A DNA stretch of 64,000 bases, taken from positions 2,491,400 through 2,555,399 of the forward strand of contig NZ_AP014648.1 of the NCBI RefSeq assembly GCF_000828475.1, read 5' to 3'. Below, piece by piece: positions 29,166 through 39,125 of this stretch (within the stretch, counting starts at the first letter, position 1; each line of letters begins with the position of its first letter). Origin of the DNA: Methyloceanibacter caenitepidi (GTDB taxonomy: Bacteria > Pseudomonadota > Alphaproteobacteria > Rhizobiales > Methyloligellaceae). A model generated the notes under the pieces. That model was not told where the DNA came from. It was given only the letters and a program-made list of their open reading frames with translations, and made no database searches. A program made the position numbers and the translations under genes.

Positions 29166-29356
29166 TGGATTGCCCTCTTTTTGATTCCCCGTCGACCGCC
29201 AGGAGTTTACCGCACCCCGCCCGATTCCGGCCCCGATATCACCATCCGGGAAGATCATCCTGGAGAGATGGACTCGCCGTCCGCCTCCCGTTAAGTCCCT
29301 GGCTTTGCTAGGATCGCCTTCTCAAGACTCACCAACCGCTCCCAAAAGACAACCTG

Positions 29357-30331
29357 ATGTTGACACACACCCGCCGCCGCGCGCTCGGCCTTCTCCTGGG
29401 CACACTCGCCGGCTCCCGCTTGCTTGCACTGCCGCTGCCCGCCGGAGCGCAAGACAAACAGCTGGAAGACGACTCCGATTCCGAACCGGACTGTTTCGAT
29501 ACCAAGACCTTCGGCGGCTGGACGGCGCAGGCGAGCGATGTCAGCGCCGGCGCCATTCAGAATGAGATCGCGGCGGTCGATCCCAAGGCCTGCGGTATTC
29601 TGCTGAGCGCCGAGTTCAATTCGGAATTCGTTGGACGCATTTTTCTCGAAGGCAGCGCCAAGGGAACGGCGCTACCGGAAACGCTGCTCCTGGACCCCGA
29701 CAGCCGGCTTAAGGCCTCGGCGCCCGGCAGCGACGTGCTCGTGGATACGCCGCTATGCGGCAACTGCACCGACATCTATGACAATACGGTCGGCATTGTT
29801 CTGCCGCTTGCAACGGCGCCCTTGCTTCGCGACGCCGATCGCATGGACATCGTGCTGCACCTTGCGCGACGCGACGCGGACTGCCACTTCCAGCTCGATT
29901 GTAAGGTCTTGCGCCAGGCCCTCGACTGGGCTGCCGCACGGCGCGACGCGTTGGCGACCGAGCGCGACAACAAGCAATGCGCCTCGGCGGAGAATTGTTT
30001 CATCACCACGGCCTGCTGCGAGGCTCTGGGACTGGCCGATGATTGTTTCGAGCTCAGGACGCTCCGCCGCTATCGCGACGATGTCCTTGCCGCCCGCGCC
30101 GACGGGCCCGCGGAGATCGCACGCTATTATGACCTCGCGCCGCGCCTCCTGAATCGGCTTCGCACGAGCGCGCACGATCCGGACGAGACTCTACGCCGCC
30201 TCTATGCCCGCTATGTGCTCCCGGCCGCGCTCGCGGCAAGGTTTGGCCTCGACCGGCTGGCCTACGCGCTCTACCGGCAGATGCTGGCGGCGCTGTGTGG
30301 CCGTCATCGCGGGTCGCCCGGAAGGGCCTAG
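29357..30331 (+). CDS. exported Cys-rich protein with a CFI-box-like C-terminal region
   Basis: A 324-residue protein. RRRALGLLLGTLAG followed by LPAGAQ is a Tat-like (RR) or Sec signal. The mature part has many Cys residues, in pairs suggesting disulfides (CGNCTD, CHFQLDC). From about residue 213, NCFITTACCEALGLADDC leads into FELRTLRRYRDDVL, closely resembling the CFI-box pattern (Cys-Phe-Ile then a Leu-Arg-x-Phe/Tyr-Arg-Asp core) found at the ends of exported proteins, followed by YYDLAPRLLNRL and further helices. The CFI-box function is uncertain; a surface-sorting role has been suggested. No co-transcribed partner is close. Confidence 0.68.
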   Translation: MLTHTRRRALGLLLGTLAGSRLLALPLPAGAQDKQLEDDSDSEPDCFDTKTFGGWTAQASDVSAGAIQNEIAAVDPKACGILLSAEFNSEFVGRIFLEGSAKGTALPETLLLDPDSRLKASAPGSDVLVDTPLCGNCTDIYDNTVGIVLPLATAPLLRDADRMDIVLHLARRDADCHFQLDCKVLRQALDWAAARRDALATERDNKQCASAENCFITTACCEALGLADDCFELRTLRRYRDDVLAARADGPAEIARYYDLAPRLLNRLRTSAHDPDETLRRLYARYVLPAALAARFGLDRLAYALYRQMLAALCGRHRGSPGRA

Positions 30332-30608
30332 CGACGCGCATCCGAGGGCCGCTCTACAAAATTGCGCCACCCGGCCCGTTGCCGGGAACCGAACTTCCCT
30401 TTCGCGCATTGGATCTCAAGAAGCGCCGCCAAACGGCAACGCCGAGGCGGCTTCCTCACGGGCTGTCAGCGGGCCCCGGCGCGGCACCATGAGAGGTCTT
30501 GGCTGCCGCGCATTGGCCGCCCTGATGGTCTGGGGAACGGGGGCGTGAGGCACGTACGGACCGGCTTTCGGGAACGGGCACGGCGCGCCAACTGAGGGAA
30601 CTTCTTCG

Positions 30609-31127
30609 ATGCCTGAATTCAGCCTGCCATTGCCGACGGGACCGTCTCGCAGCCCCGTCACGCATCCTGTCCACCGTGCGACGGCGTTGCTCCAGAAAGC
30701 GCTTCACGAGTCCCGGCGCGCCACGTTCACCCAGGAGTTCGGCGAGATTCGCGGCATCCACCGCCTGTCCTCGCCGCCCGCGGCCGAAGTGTTCGTGGAC
30801 GCCGATACGACCGCCGATTTTGTCTCCCCGCCGGCCAATCTCGATTTCGTCGAGGCCTATCTCGGCCGACAGTCGGGCGTGCCGCAGCAGGACATCCTCG
30901 AAAGCCCGCGGGACGACGACCACGATGACGGCGAGACAGCGGTCCCCGGTCAACATCGCGGCATGCAGGCCCGACCGAGCCAAGCGGCCGACCCTCAGCT
31001 TCGGGGGCTGATCCGCGATTTCAAGGAGCGGCAGCGCAAAGCCGGACTGATCGTCGCAGGCTCGGTCGTCTCGGCCGCGACGCTGACGGTCTTGACGATC
31101 GCGCTCGTGTTTGCGTTGGCGGCGTAA
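30609..31127 (+). CDS. hypothetical tail-anchored membrane protein
   Basis: A 172-residue protein with a soluble N-terminal region of about 140 residues, an acidic DDDHDDGE stretch near the middle, a basic FKERQRKAG just before the membrane, and a single C-terminal hydrophobic helix (about 147-170). No N-terminal signal is present, so the bulk should face the cytoplasm. No family recognised. The 277 bases upstream, to the previous stop at 30331, hold no other gene that I can support. Confidence 0.5.
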   Translation: MPEFSLPLPTGPSRSPVTHPVHRATALLQKALHESRRATFTQEFGEIRGIHRLSSPPAAEVFVDADTTADFVSPPANLDFVEAYLGRQSGVPQQDILESPRDDDHDDGETAVPGQHRGMQARPSQAADPQLRGLIRDFKERQRKAGLIVAGSVVSAATLTVLTIALVFALAA

Positions 31128-31138
31128 CACCGGACACC

Positions 31139-31165
31139 GCCGTGCCTGCCTACGGCCGGCACGGC
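31139..31165. terminator. hairpin between convergent genes
   Basis: GCCGTGCC at 31139-31146 pairs exactly with GGCACGGC at 31158-31165. It lies between the stop of the tail-anchored gene and the convergent cysNC stop and may serve both strands, although neither side has a strong T-run. Confidence 0.45.
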
Positions 31166-31186
31166 ATCCGTCCGATGCGGTTCAGG

Positions 31187-33106
31187 CTAGACGACGTCCC
31201 GGCGCCTGAGCTCCTCCAGAACTCGCTCGGCCAAAACCTCCGGCGTCAATTCGCTGGTGTTCAGATCGAGTTCCGGCGACTCGGGCCGCTCGTAGCTCGA
31301 GTCGATACCGGTGAAATTCTTGATCAGGCCGGCGCGTGCCTTGCGGTAGAGCCCCTTCGGATCGCGGGCCTCGCAGACCTCGAGCGGCGTATCGACATAG
31401 ATCTCGATGAACTCGCCCTCCCCCACCAGATCGCGCGCCATACGGCGCTCCGAACGGAACGGCGAGATGAACGACACCATTACGATGAGACCGGCATCGA
31501 CGAAGAGCCGCGCCGCTTCCGCCACGCGCCGGATGTTCTCCACCCGGTCCGCATCCGTGAAGCCGAGATCCTTGTTGAGCCCATGCCGAATGTTGTCGCC
31601 GTCGAGCATGTAGGTGTGACGGCCGAGCGCGTGCAGCCGCTTCTCGAGCGCGTTGGCGATGGTCGACTTGCCGGAGCCGGAGAGCCCGGTGAACCACAGC
31701 ACGCAGGGCTTTTGTCCCTTGAGACCAGCGCGGGATGATTTGTCGACGGACAGTTCCTGCCACTTGACGTTCGTGGCGCGGCGAAGACCGAACTCGACCA
31801 TGCCGGCCGCGACCGTCGCGTTGGTGAAGCGATCGATCAAAATGAAGCTGCCGGTCTCGGGGTTGTCCCCGTAGGGATCGAACACGAGCGGCTTGGTCAT
31901 GCTGAGATTGCACAGCCCCACCTCGTTCATCTCCAAGGTCTTGCCGGCGACGTGATCCAAATTGTCGACATTGAGCTTGTACTTGAGCGACGACACCGTG
32001 GCCGTGGCGCTCTGGGTGCCGCACCGGATCGTGTAGTTGCGCCCCGGCAGCATGGCTTCTTCGTCGAACCAAATGATCTTGGACGCGAGCTGATCGGCGA
32101 CGGAGGGCTCGGAGTCGGGCGTCGTGATCACGTCGCCCCGGCTTGCGTCGACCTCCTCCGCGAAGGTCAGCGTCACCGCGTCCCCTTCCTGTGCGACATC
32201 CAGATCGCCATCCGCCGTCACGATCCGCGCGACATGCACGCGCTTTCCGGACGGATGAATGACCACCTCGTCACCCGGCGCGATGCGGCCACCGGCCACG
32301 GTGCCAGAGACCCCGCGGAAATCCAGATGCGGCCGGTTCACCCACTGCACCGGGAAGCGGAACGGATCCTTGTCCCGGCTGCGGCTGACCTCCACAGTCT
32401 CCAAATGTCCGAGCAGCGTCGGGCCGTGATACCAGTGCATGTGAGCGCTGGGCGCCGTGACGTTGTCGCCCTTCAAGGCCGAGACCGGGATCGCCTCGAT
32501 AGACTCGAAGCCCAATGGTTCGGCGAATGCCGTGAAGTCGTCCACGATCGCCTGAAACCGCTCCTGATCGAAGTCGATCAAATCCATCTTGTTGACGGCC
32601 AGCGCGACCTTCTTGATGCCCAGCAGAGACAGGATGCAGGCATGCCGCCGCGTCTGAGTCAGCACGCCTTGACGCGCATCGATCAAAAGCACGCCGAAGT
32701 CGCAGTTGGACGCGCCGGTCGCCATGTTCCGCGTGTACTGCACATGCCCGGGCGTATCGGCCACGATGAACTTCCGCCGGGGCGTCGCGAAATAGCGATA
32801 CGCGACGTCGATGGTGATGCCCTGCTCGCGCTCGGCCTGGAGACCGTCGACAAGGAGAGACAGATCGATCTCCGCACCCATGGTCGAATTGGGCCGCTTC
32901 GATTCTTTTTGAACGTTCTTCAGCTGATCTTCGAAGACAAGCTGGGAGTCGTAAAGAAGACGGCCGATCAGCGTGCTCTTGCCGTCGTCCACGCTGCCGC
33001 ATGTCAGAAACCGCAGGAGGCCGCGATCTTCCTCGGCGACGAGACGGGCAGCGAGCCGGTCGCTTGCACTGTCGTTCGTATCGCCAACAACACTGAGACG
33101 TGCCAT
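31187..33106 (-). CDS. cysNC: bifunctional sulfate adenylyltransferase subunit 1 / adenylylsulfate kinase
   Basis: A 639-residue fusion. The CysN half (about 1-440) is an EF-Tu-like GTPase: [14 protein letters not shown] (P-loop), [11 protein letters not shown] (G3) and NKMDL (G4). The CysC half (about 445-639) is an APS kinase with [11 protein letters not shown] and [15 protein letters not shown]. With CysD it makes APS from sulfate and ATP, driven by GTP, then PAPS for assimilation or for sulfotransferases. The ATG at 33106 overlaps the cysD stop in TGATG, so translation is coupled. It ends the psd-pssA-cysD-cysNC run. Confidence 0.96.
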   Translation of the reverse strand: MARLSVVGDTNDSASDRLAARLVAEEDRGLLRFLTCGSVDDGKSTLIGRLLYDSQLVFEDQLKNVQKESKRPNSTMGAEIDLSLLVDGLQAEREQGITIDVAYRYFATPRRKFIVADTPGHVQYTRNMATGASNCDFGVLLIDARQGVLTQTRRHACILSLLGIKKVALAVNKMDLIDFDQERFQAIVDDFTAFAEPLGFESIEAIPVSALKGDNVTAPSAHMHWYHGPTLLGHLETVEVSRSRDKDPFRFPVQWVNRPHLDFRGVSGTVAGGRIAPGDEVVIHPSGKRVHVARIVTADGDLDVAQEGDAVTLTFAEEVDASRGDVITTPDSEPSVADQLASKIIWFDEEAMLPGRNYTIRCGTQSATATVSSLKYKLNVDNLDHVAGKTLEMNEVGLCNLSMTKPLVFDPYGDNPETGSFILIDRFTNATVAAGMVEFGLRRATNVKWQELSVDKSSRAGLKGQKPCVLWFTGLSGSGKSTIANALEKRLHALGRHTYMLDGDNIRHGLNKDLGFTDADRVENIRRVAEAARLFVDAGLIVMVSFISPFRSERRMARDLVGEGEFIEIYVDTPLEVCEARDPKGLYRKARAGLIKNFTGIDSSYERPESPELDLNTSELTPEVLAERVLEELRRRDVV

Positions 33107-34014
33107 CAGAAGTAGCCCTCCTGCTTTTTCTTCTCCATCGACCCGACCTGATCGTGATCGATGACGCGTCCCTGCCGTTCCGAATGGCGCGAGGCGACGA
33201 GTTCCTCGATGATCTCGGGCAATGTGGTCGCCTCGGACTCGATGGCGCCGGTGAGCGGATAGCAGCCCAGCGTGCGGAAGCGCACTTTGCGCATCTGCGG
33301 CGTCTCGCCCTCCTCGAGCGGCAGCCGGTCGTCGTCCACCATGATCAACGTGCCGTCGCGCTCGACTACCGGGCGTTCCTTCGCGAAATACAGCGGCACC
33401 ACCGGAATGTCTTCCAGGTAGATGTAGGTCCACACGTCGAGCTCGGTCCAATTGGACAAGGGGAATACGCGCATGCTTTCGCCGGGATTCACCTTGGTGT
33501 TGGCCAGGTGCCAAAGCTCCGGACGCTGACGTTTGGGGTCCCAGTTGTGCGAGGCGTTCCGGAAGGAATAGATGCGTTCCTTCGCGCGCGACTTCTCTTC
33601 GTCGCGGCGCGCACCGCCGAAAGCCGCATCGAAGCCGTATTTGGCGAACGCCTGCTTCAAGGCTTCCGTCTTCATGATATCCGTATGCAGAGCGCTTCCG
33701 TGGGTGATCGGCGAGATTCCGTTGCGCACGCCCTCCTCGTTGATGTGGACCATCAGGTCCACTCCGAGGCGCTTCGCTTCCGCATCCCGGAAAGCGATCA
33801 TCTCCTTGAACTTCCACGTCGTATCGACATGGAGCAGCGGAAAGGGCGGCTTGCCGGGATAGAAGGCCTTCATCGCCAGGTGCAACAGCACCGCCGAGTC
33901 CTTGCCGATGGAATACAGCATCACCGGATTGCGAAACTCCGCGGCAACCTCGCGCATGATGTAGATGCTTTCCGCCTCGAGTTGGCGGAGATAGGACGAA
34001 AGAACCTGCTTCAT
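33106..34014 (-). CDS. cysD: sulfate adenylyltransferase subunit 2
   Basis: A 302-residue ATP-pyrophosphatase-fold subunit catalysing adenylyl transfer from ATP to sulfate, in complex with Cys[21 protein letters not shown] holds the PP-loop (SxGKDS), and [16 protein letters not shown] and [12 protein letters not shown] are family hallmarks. Full length. Its start overlaps the pssA stop (ATGA at 34011-34014), and its stop overlaps the cysNC start, so three consecutive genes are translationally linked. Confidence 0.97.
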   Translation of the reverse strand: MKQVLSSYLRQLEAESIYIMREVAAEFRNPVMLYSIGKDSAVLLHLAMKAFYPGKPPFPLLHVDTTWKFKEMIAFRDAEAKRLGVDLMVHINEEGVRNGISPITHGSALHTDIMKTEALKQAFAKYGFDAAFGGARRDEEKSRAKERIYSFRNASHNWDPKRQRPELWHLANTKVNPGESMRVFPLSNWTELDVWTYIYLEDIPVVPLYFAKERPVVERDGTLIMVDDDRLPLEEGETPQMRKVRFRTLGCYPLTGAIESEATTLPEIIEELVASRHSERQGRVIDHDQVGSMEKKKQEGYF

Positions 34015-34895
34015 AGATCCGTACTCATACGTGGCGTCTCAGGCTCCTCGTCCGAGCCAGTGTCTCGTTCCGTGCCCGCACCGTTCTGTGCCTTGGAAAA
34101 AGCTTCCGCTTTCCTTTTTGCGAGCAGGTAGCGGTACGCGCTGACGGGCAGCAACGCAAGATAGACCAAGGAGCCCACAAACAGGGTCTGGGCGGGATAG
34201 GTCAAGAGCAAGGCAACAAAAAGAGCCGCCAGAACAAAAAGGGGCGGCACATATTCGCGGTGAATCCGTTGTCCCACCATCTTGATGGAGAACGTCGGCA
34301 CGTTCGACACCATCAGCAGCGCCACGGCGATGGTGTAGAGAAGCACCAGGGGCGTCAGGCTGGGCCAATGAAGCCCGAGATCCTGGGCGTAGATCGGCAG
34401 CAGGACGATGATGGCGCCGGCCGGGGCAGGCACGCCCACGAAGAACGACTTCTTCCAGACAGGCTGATCGGTCTGGCTGAGCGATACGTTGAAACGAGCC
34501 AGTCGCAAGGCCGAACAGACCGCGAAGATCAGCACGGCGACCCAGCCTAGGCTGCGCAGGTCCTCCAAGGACCAAACGAAGAGAATGATCGCCGGCGCCA
34601 CGCCGAAATTGACGAAGTCCGCGAGGCTGTCCAGTTCCGCGCCAAAGCGCGTCGAGGCTTTCAGCAGGCGCGCCACGTGTCCGTCGATCCCGTCTAGAAA
34701 GGCCGCGAAGACGAGCGCCGCCACCGCCATGTCCCAGCGATGCTCGATGCCCATGCGGATCGCGGTCAGCCCCGCGCACAGGCCGACCAGCGTGAAGATG
34801 TTGGGTATGAGAACACGGATGGGAACCTCGCCGCGTACCAGCAACCGCTGTCGCAGCTTTCGGTCGTCCCGATCCGGATCGAAAGGAGGAAACAT
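34011..34895 (-). CDS. pssA: CDP-diacylglycerol--serine O-phosphatidyltransferase
   Basis: A 294-residue inner-membrane enzyme making phosphatidylserine from CDP-diacylglycerol and serine. The CDP-alcohol phosphotransferase signature is complete: DGIDGHVAR followed by G and two Asp residues in [10 protein letters not shown]. About seven to eight membrane helices follow, and the C-terminus is a hydrophilic acidic tail. Psd, which decarboxylates the product to phosphatidylethanolamine, is six bases upstream on the same strand, the standard psd-pssA pair. The overlap with cysD puts sulfate activation in the same transcript. Confidence 0.95.
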   Translation of the reverse strand: MFPPFDPDRDDRKLRQRLLVRGEVPIRVLIPNIFTLVGLCAGLTAIRMGIEHRWDMAVAALVFAAFLDGIDGHVARLLKASTRFGAELDSLADFVNFGVAPAIILFVWSLEDLRSLGWVAVLIFAVCSALRLARFNVSLSQTDQPVWKKSFFVGVPAPAGAIIVLLPIYAQDLGLHWPSLTPLVLLYTIAVALLMVSNVPTFSIKMVGQRIHREYVPPLFVLAALFVALLLTYPAQTLFVGSLVYLALLPVSAYRYLLAKRKAEAFSKAQNGAGTERDTGSDEEPETPRMSTDL

Positions 34896-34901
34896 CGGCC
34901 T

Positions 34902-35606
34902 TTACGCCCTTCCCTTGACCTCGCCCGGCAAGACGGCAAGCACCGTCTCGGCGGCGATGGCCGTTTGACCGACCTCGCCCAGGACATCGCTGTCCTGGGG
35001 CAGATACAGATCCACACGGCTTCCGAAGCGGATCAAGCCGATCCGCTGTCCGGCCTCCAGACTATCACCATCGCCCACAAAGGGGACGATACGGCGTGCC
35101 ACAAGCCCGGCAATGAGGACGACGCCGATCTTTGTGCCGGACTTGGTCTCGATCACGAAAGCCTGGCGCTCGTTCTCCTCGCTCGCCTTGTCGAGTTCGG
35201 CATTGAAGAAGGCCCCATGCACGTACGTGCTGTGGATGATCTTGCCGCCGACCGGCGCGCGGATGATGTGCACATCGAACACGGACAAGAACACGGAGAC
35301 GCGCGTCAGCTCTGCCGTCCCCAGCGCCAGCTCCCGCGGAGCCATGACATCTTCGACCACGCCCGACACTTTGCCGTCCGCTGCGCTCACCACGAGCCCC
35401 GGACGGTCCGGTGTCACACGCTCCGGGTCGCGGAAAAAGTACGCGCAGAACACGGTTAGCAGCGCGCAGAGCCAGCCGAGTGTCGGCGCGAATAAGAAGA
35501 AGACCAACGTCGCGATCGCACCAATCGCCACGAACTTGTAGCCATCTGGATGGATGGGCACGAAGGCGTTCGCAATTGTATCAAGCAGGTTGTGCCGGTC
35601 GTCCAT
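34902..35606 (-). CDS. psd: phosphatidylserine decarboxylase proenzyme
   Basis: A 234-residue short-type (PSD-A) proenzyme that self-cleaves to form a pyruvoyl group and then makes phosphatidylethanolamine. Two N-terminal hydrophobic helices (about 25-57) anchor it. FFRDPERV, FLSVFDVHI and the cleavage site IRFGSRVDLY (Gly195-Ser196) are intact. It starts 20 bases after the ABC exporter stop and precedes pssA by six bases, so the genes from the exporter to cysNC probably form one operon. Confidence 0.95.
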   Translation of the reverse strand: MDDRHNLLDTIANAFVPIHPDGYKFVAIGAIATLVFFLFAPTLGWLCALLTVFCAYFFRDPERVTPDRPGLVVSAADGKVSGVVEDVMAPRELALGTAELTRVSVFLSVFDVHIIRAPVGGKIIHSTYVHGAFFNAELDKASEENERQAFVIETKSGTKIGVVLIAGLVARRIVPFVGDGDSLEAGQRIGLIRFGSRVDLYLPQDSDVLGEVGQTAIAAETVLAVLPGEVKGRA

Positions 35607-35626
35607 AACCCCTCCCGTTCCCGTGG

Positions 35627-37606
35627 CTAGCTCGACGCCAGCATCTCGTCCTCTTCAAGCCGATCGCCGTCAACAGGCTCTTCCGGCGAACCCGCGCCGC
35701 TCCGCCCTTCGTGCTGTTCTTCGGCATCTTCGGCCTCGCGTGCATGAGCCAGAATTTCGCGGGCTTCGTCCGCTTCGCGCTGGCGGGCCCACAGGCTCGC
35801 ATACAGGCCATCCTTTGCGAGAAGATCTGCGTGACGTCCCTGCTCCACGATGCGCCCCTGCTCGAGCACGATGATGTTGTCCGCATGGATCACGGTCGAC
35901 AGCCGGTGCGCGATGACAAGGCTCGTGCGGTCGCGCGCTACCTGCTCGAGCGCATCCTGGATTTCTTTTTCCGTATGGCTATCGAGCGCGGACGTCGCCT
36001 CGTCCAGCATCAGAATGGGCGGCGCCTTCAATATCGTCCGGGCGATCGCCACGCGCTGTTTCTCGCCGCCGGAAAGTTTCAGCCCGCGCTCGCCGACAAG
36101 AGAGTCATAGCCTTGGGGCAGCGCCAGAATGAATCCGTCGATCTGCGCCAGCCGCGCGGCCTCGTGAACCTCGGCCTCGGTCGCATCGGGACGCCCGTAG
36201 CGGATGTTGTACTCGATCGTATCGTTGAACAGCACCGTGTCCTGCGGAACCATACCGATCGCCGCGCGCAGCGAGCGTTGGGTCACGTCCTGGATGTTCT
36301 GTCCGTCGATGGTAACCGCGCCCTGGTTCACCTCGTAGAATCGGAACAGGATGCGCGAGATGGTCGACTTGCCCGCGCCCGACGGCCCCACAATGGCGAC
36401 CATCTTTCCCGGAGGCACCTCGAAGGAAATGTCCTTCAGGATCGGCCGGCCCGGCTCGTAGGCGAAGGAGACGTTCTTGAAGGCGATTGCACCGTTGTCG
36501 ACGCGCAGCGGCTGCGCGTCCGGATGGTCCACGATCTCGGCGGGCTCCTTCAGAAGCGCGAACATGGTCTCCATGTCCACCAGCCCCTGCTTGATCTCGC
36601 GATAGACCATGCCCATGAAATTCAGCGGCATGAAGAGTTGGATCAGAATGGCGTTGATCATCACGAAGTCGCCGACGGTCAGGATGCCCTGGGAGACGTC
36701 GCGCGCGGCGAGCAGCATGCACACGACCATGCCAGTGCTGAAGATGATGGCCTGTCCGGAGTTCAGAAACCCGAGCGTCGTGTAGGTGCGCACGGCAGCC
36801 TTCTCGTAGCGCGCCATGGACGCATCGAAGCGCCGAGCCTCGAGATCCTCGTTGCCGAAATATTTGACCGTCTCGAAATTGAGTAGGCTGTCGACGGCCT
36901 TGGAGTTGGCCTCAGTATCGCTCTCGTTCATGTCCCGGCGGATGGCGAGCCGCTTTTCCGTGGCGAAGAAGGTGAACCACACATAGGCCACGACCATCAC
37001 GAACAGCACCGCGACATACACCCAACCGAAATACCAGGCCACGAGGCCTGCGATCATCACAAGTTCCACCGCAGTCGGGATCATGTTCAGGATCGCCATC
37101 CGCAAGATCGTGTCGACGCCGTTCACACCGCGCTCGATCACGCGGTTCAGCCCGCCCGTGCGCCGCTCCAGGTGGAACTTGAGGGACAGGCTGTGCAGAT
37201 GGCGGAAGGTCCGGTTCGCGAGCTGGCGGACCGCGTTCTGGGTCACGACCGTGAAGATGACGTCGCGGAGCTGGGCGAACAGCACCATGAGTACGCGCCC
37301 GACGCCGTAGGCCACGATCAGCATCACGGGGACGATCGCGATACCGAGGACGCTCGTGCCCGCCGCGGCGCCCGCGCCCTGCTCGGCCCCGGTGAGGTAG
37401 TCGACCGCGTTTTTGTAGGCGATCGGGACCGCCAGCGTGACCACCTTGGCCAGCACAAGCGCGACGAACGCCAGGACCACGCGCGCTTGCAGATCGCGCC
37501 GCCCCTGCTGCCAGACATAGGGCAGCAGCTCCTGCAAGACGGACGCCTGGCTGGCCCGGCCCGATAGCAGGGTGTCGCTGGTCGATTGCGGCAGTCGATC
37601 TCTCAT
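35627..37606 (-). CDS. Atm1/HMT1-type ABC exporter (fused permease-ATPase)
   Basis: A 659-residue half-transporter. The membrane domain (about 30-340) has six helices; the ATPase domain has Walker A GPSGAGKST, signature LSGGEKQRVA, Walker B ILMLDEATSALD and a DxHTEKE D-loop region. Blocks such as FHLERRTGGLNRVIERG and NSKAVDSLLNFETVKYFGNE are characteristic of the Atm1 group. Bacterial Atm1 proteins export glutathione conjugates, including metal-glutathione adducts, and link to iron-sulfur and heavy-metal homeostasis. A C-terminal acidic tail (from about 620) is unusual. It is the first gene of the minus-strand run into psd. Confidence 0.92.
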   Translation of the reverse strand: MRDRLPQSTSDTLLSGRASQASVLQELLPYVWQQGRRDLQARVVLAFVALVLAKVVTLAVPIAYKNAVDYLTGAEQGAGAAAGTSVLGIAIVPVMLIVAYGVGRVLMVLFAQLRDVIFTVVTQNAVRQLANRTFRHLHSLSLKFHLERRTGGLNRVIERGVNGVDTILRMAILNMIPTAVELVMIAGLVAWYFGWVYVAVLFVMVVAYVWFTFFATEKRLAIRRDMNESDTEANSKAVDSLLNFETVKYFGNEDLEARRFDASMARYEKAAVRTYTTLGFLNSGQAIIFSTGMVVCMLLAARDVSQGILTVGDFVMINAILIQLFMPLNFMGMVYREIKQGLVDMETMFALLKEPAEIVDHPDAQPLRVDNGAIAFKNVSFAYEPGRPILKDISFEVPPGKMVAIVGPSGAGKSTISRILFRFYEVNQGAVTIDGQNIQDVTQRSLRAAIGMVPQDTVLFNDTIEYNIRYGRPDATEAEVHEAARLAQIDGFILALPQGYDSLVGERGLKLSGGEKQRVAIARTILKAPPILMLDEATSALDSHTEKEIQDALEQVARDRTSLVIAHRLSTVIHADNIIVLEQGRIVEQGRHADLLAKDGLYASLWARQREADEAREILAHAREAEDAEEQHEGRSGAGSPEEPVDGDRLEEDEMLASS

Positions 37607-37716
37607 AAAAACGGCTTTACTTTCAACAGGCTATCGCGCCGCGCGCTCGCTTACCGGTCCGATGCTCAAGGCGCGAGGCCGCGGCCCATAAGCGGGCGGG
37701 ATCGGTCGCGCATCGG

Positions 37717-37744
37717 AAAAGGGGCAGCCTTCACGGCCGCCCCC
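37717..37744 (-). terminator. likely intrinsic terminator
   Basis: On the minus strand a GGGGCGGC / GCTGCCCC stem with one mismatch is followed by TTTT (37717-37720). It lies about 74 bases after the stop of the 152-residue secreted protein gene. Confidence 0.55.
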
Positions 37745-37817
37745 TCCATGCCTATCGATATAGCCCGCGTGCGCCCCAGCGCCAAGCCCGCTGACCGCAA
37801 GCCCGCCGGGATACCCG

Positions 37818-38276
37818 TTACTCAGGACGGGGCGGTGGCGCGGCCAAATCCTCCGGACTTGGCGGGGAGAGCTTCAGCCGGAACATCGCGGTTGCGGCCG
37901 GCATTTGGGTTTTCTCGTCGAACTGCTGGACGCGCACCAAATGCACGTTGTCGTCCAGCTGAATCTGATCCTCGATGGTCCACGTGCTCTCGCCTTCGGG
38001 CACCTTGACCAATGCGAACGGCCTGCCGTCCACGAAGATATGCAAATCCAGACCTGGAATGGCCTTGCCCGACATCTTCAACGTCCCGGGGCCATCCTCC
38101 GCGCGTTTGTAGTCGACGACATCCACCTTGATCGGCGCCTTGTGAGAGGCCGACGATGCGGACCCGACCACGTCGGCGTCCGGCGCGGCGTCCTCCGCGA
38201 AGGCCCCGGTGCCCTGGAAGAGACACATCGTGGCGGCCATCGCGGCCACACCTGCGAGTATTCTGAACGCATTCAT
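37818..38276 (-). CDS. secreted protein with an Ig-like domain
   Basis: A 152-residue protein with a clear Sec signal (about 1-27, ending AFA before EDAAPD). The mature part, KMSGKAIPGLDLHIFVDG then STWTIEDQIQLDDNVHLVRV, has the beta-strand pattern of the Ig-like domain seen in alphaproteobacterial LysM-containing envelope proteins, but no LysM domain is present and the C-terminus is Pro-rich. It could be a trimmed relative. Periplasmic, function unknown. A likely intrinsic terminator follows at 37717-37744; the LOG gene upstream is divergent. Confidence 0.65.
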   Translation of the reverse strand: MNAFRILAGVAAMAATMCLFQGTGAFAEDAAPDADVVGSASSASHKAPIKVDVVDYKRAEDGPGTLKMSGKAIPGLDLHIFVDGRPFALVKVPEGESTWTIEDQIQLDDNVHLVRVQQFDEKTQMPAATAMFRLKLSPPSPEDLAAPPPRPE

Positions 38277-38510
38277 CTTACTTGTTTCCTCGTTCGCTCA
38301 ACCGTTTCGGTCTGTTGTTGCGGCGGCGCTGTCGCGGTGATCGCGCCACAAGCCGCCCTGCGGGGCTGAACCCTATCCAATCGTTCATGCCACTGCCATA
38401 CCGATCGGCAAGAAGCATATGCCATTCGGATTCTTGACGATTCACCCGAGCCGATGCCAGATGCCGGCAAACATCGAACCGCCGGAGAGCGGCATGCCGC
38501 AGGAGCTTTC

Positions 38511-39125
38511 ATGACGCGAGATCGCAGCAAAGTTGAGACCGTCTGCGTGTATTGCGGGTCCGGCGCGGGACACAATCCGGCCTTCACGGACGCAGCCCGC
38601 GCGCTCGGAGAAGCGCTTGCGGAAGCCGGGACCAACCTCGTTTATGGCGGCGGAGACTTGGGGCTGATGGGCATTGTGGCCCGCTCGGTCATCGACAGCG
38701 GTGGCCATGTCACCGGCATCATGCCCGAATTTCTTCACGACCGCGAACGCATGCTCGTCGACGTGCACGAACTGGTCATCGTCGACACCATGCACGAGCG
38801 CAAACATCTCATGTACGAGAAGTCCGACGCTTTCGTTGCACTGCCCGGCGGCATCGGCACGCTCGAGGAATTCGTCGAGCAGCTAACCTGGTCCCAGCTC
38901 GGACAACACAAGAAGCCGATCGTGCTCGTGAACATTCACGGCTTCTGGGATCCGCTGCTGGAACTGTTCGACCGGATGATGGAGCACAACTTCATCCGCT
39001 CCGGCTTCGAGCTTAAGATGTGCGTGGCGGACAGCGCCGAAGACGTGCTGCCCGTCATCCACCGCCTGCTCGCCGAGCTGGAAGAGGAACCGAAGCCAAA
39101 ATACCGCGTGGTTGAGAAGCTCTAG
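38511..39125 (+). CDS. LOG family protein (cytokinin riboside 5'-monophosphate phosphoribohydrolase-like)
   Basis: A 204-residue protein from the ATG at 38511 behind AGGAG. VYCGSGAG opens the Rossmann-like fold and LPGGIGTLEE (111-120) is the PGGxGTxxE nucleotide-binding and catalytic motif; MHERKHLMYEKSDAFVAL is the preceding conserved helix. LOG enzymes remove ribose-5-phosphate from nucleotides; in bacteria the natural substrate is usually AMP-like, and the old 'lysine decarboxylase' label for the family is wrong. Its TAG stop shares a CTAG with the convergent cimA stop. Confidence 0.92.
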   Translation: MTRDRSKVETVCVYCGSGAGHNPAFTDAARALGEALAEAGTNLVYGGGDLGLMGIVARSVIDSGGHVTGIMPEFLHDRERMLVDVHELVIVDTMHERKHLMYEKSDAFVALPGGIGTLEEFVEQLTWSQLGQHKKPIVLVNIHGFWDPLLELFDRMMEHNFIRSGFELKMCVADSAEDVLPVIHRLLAELEEEPKPKYRVVEKL

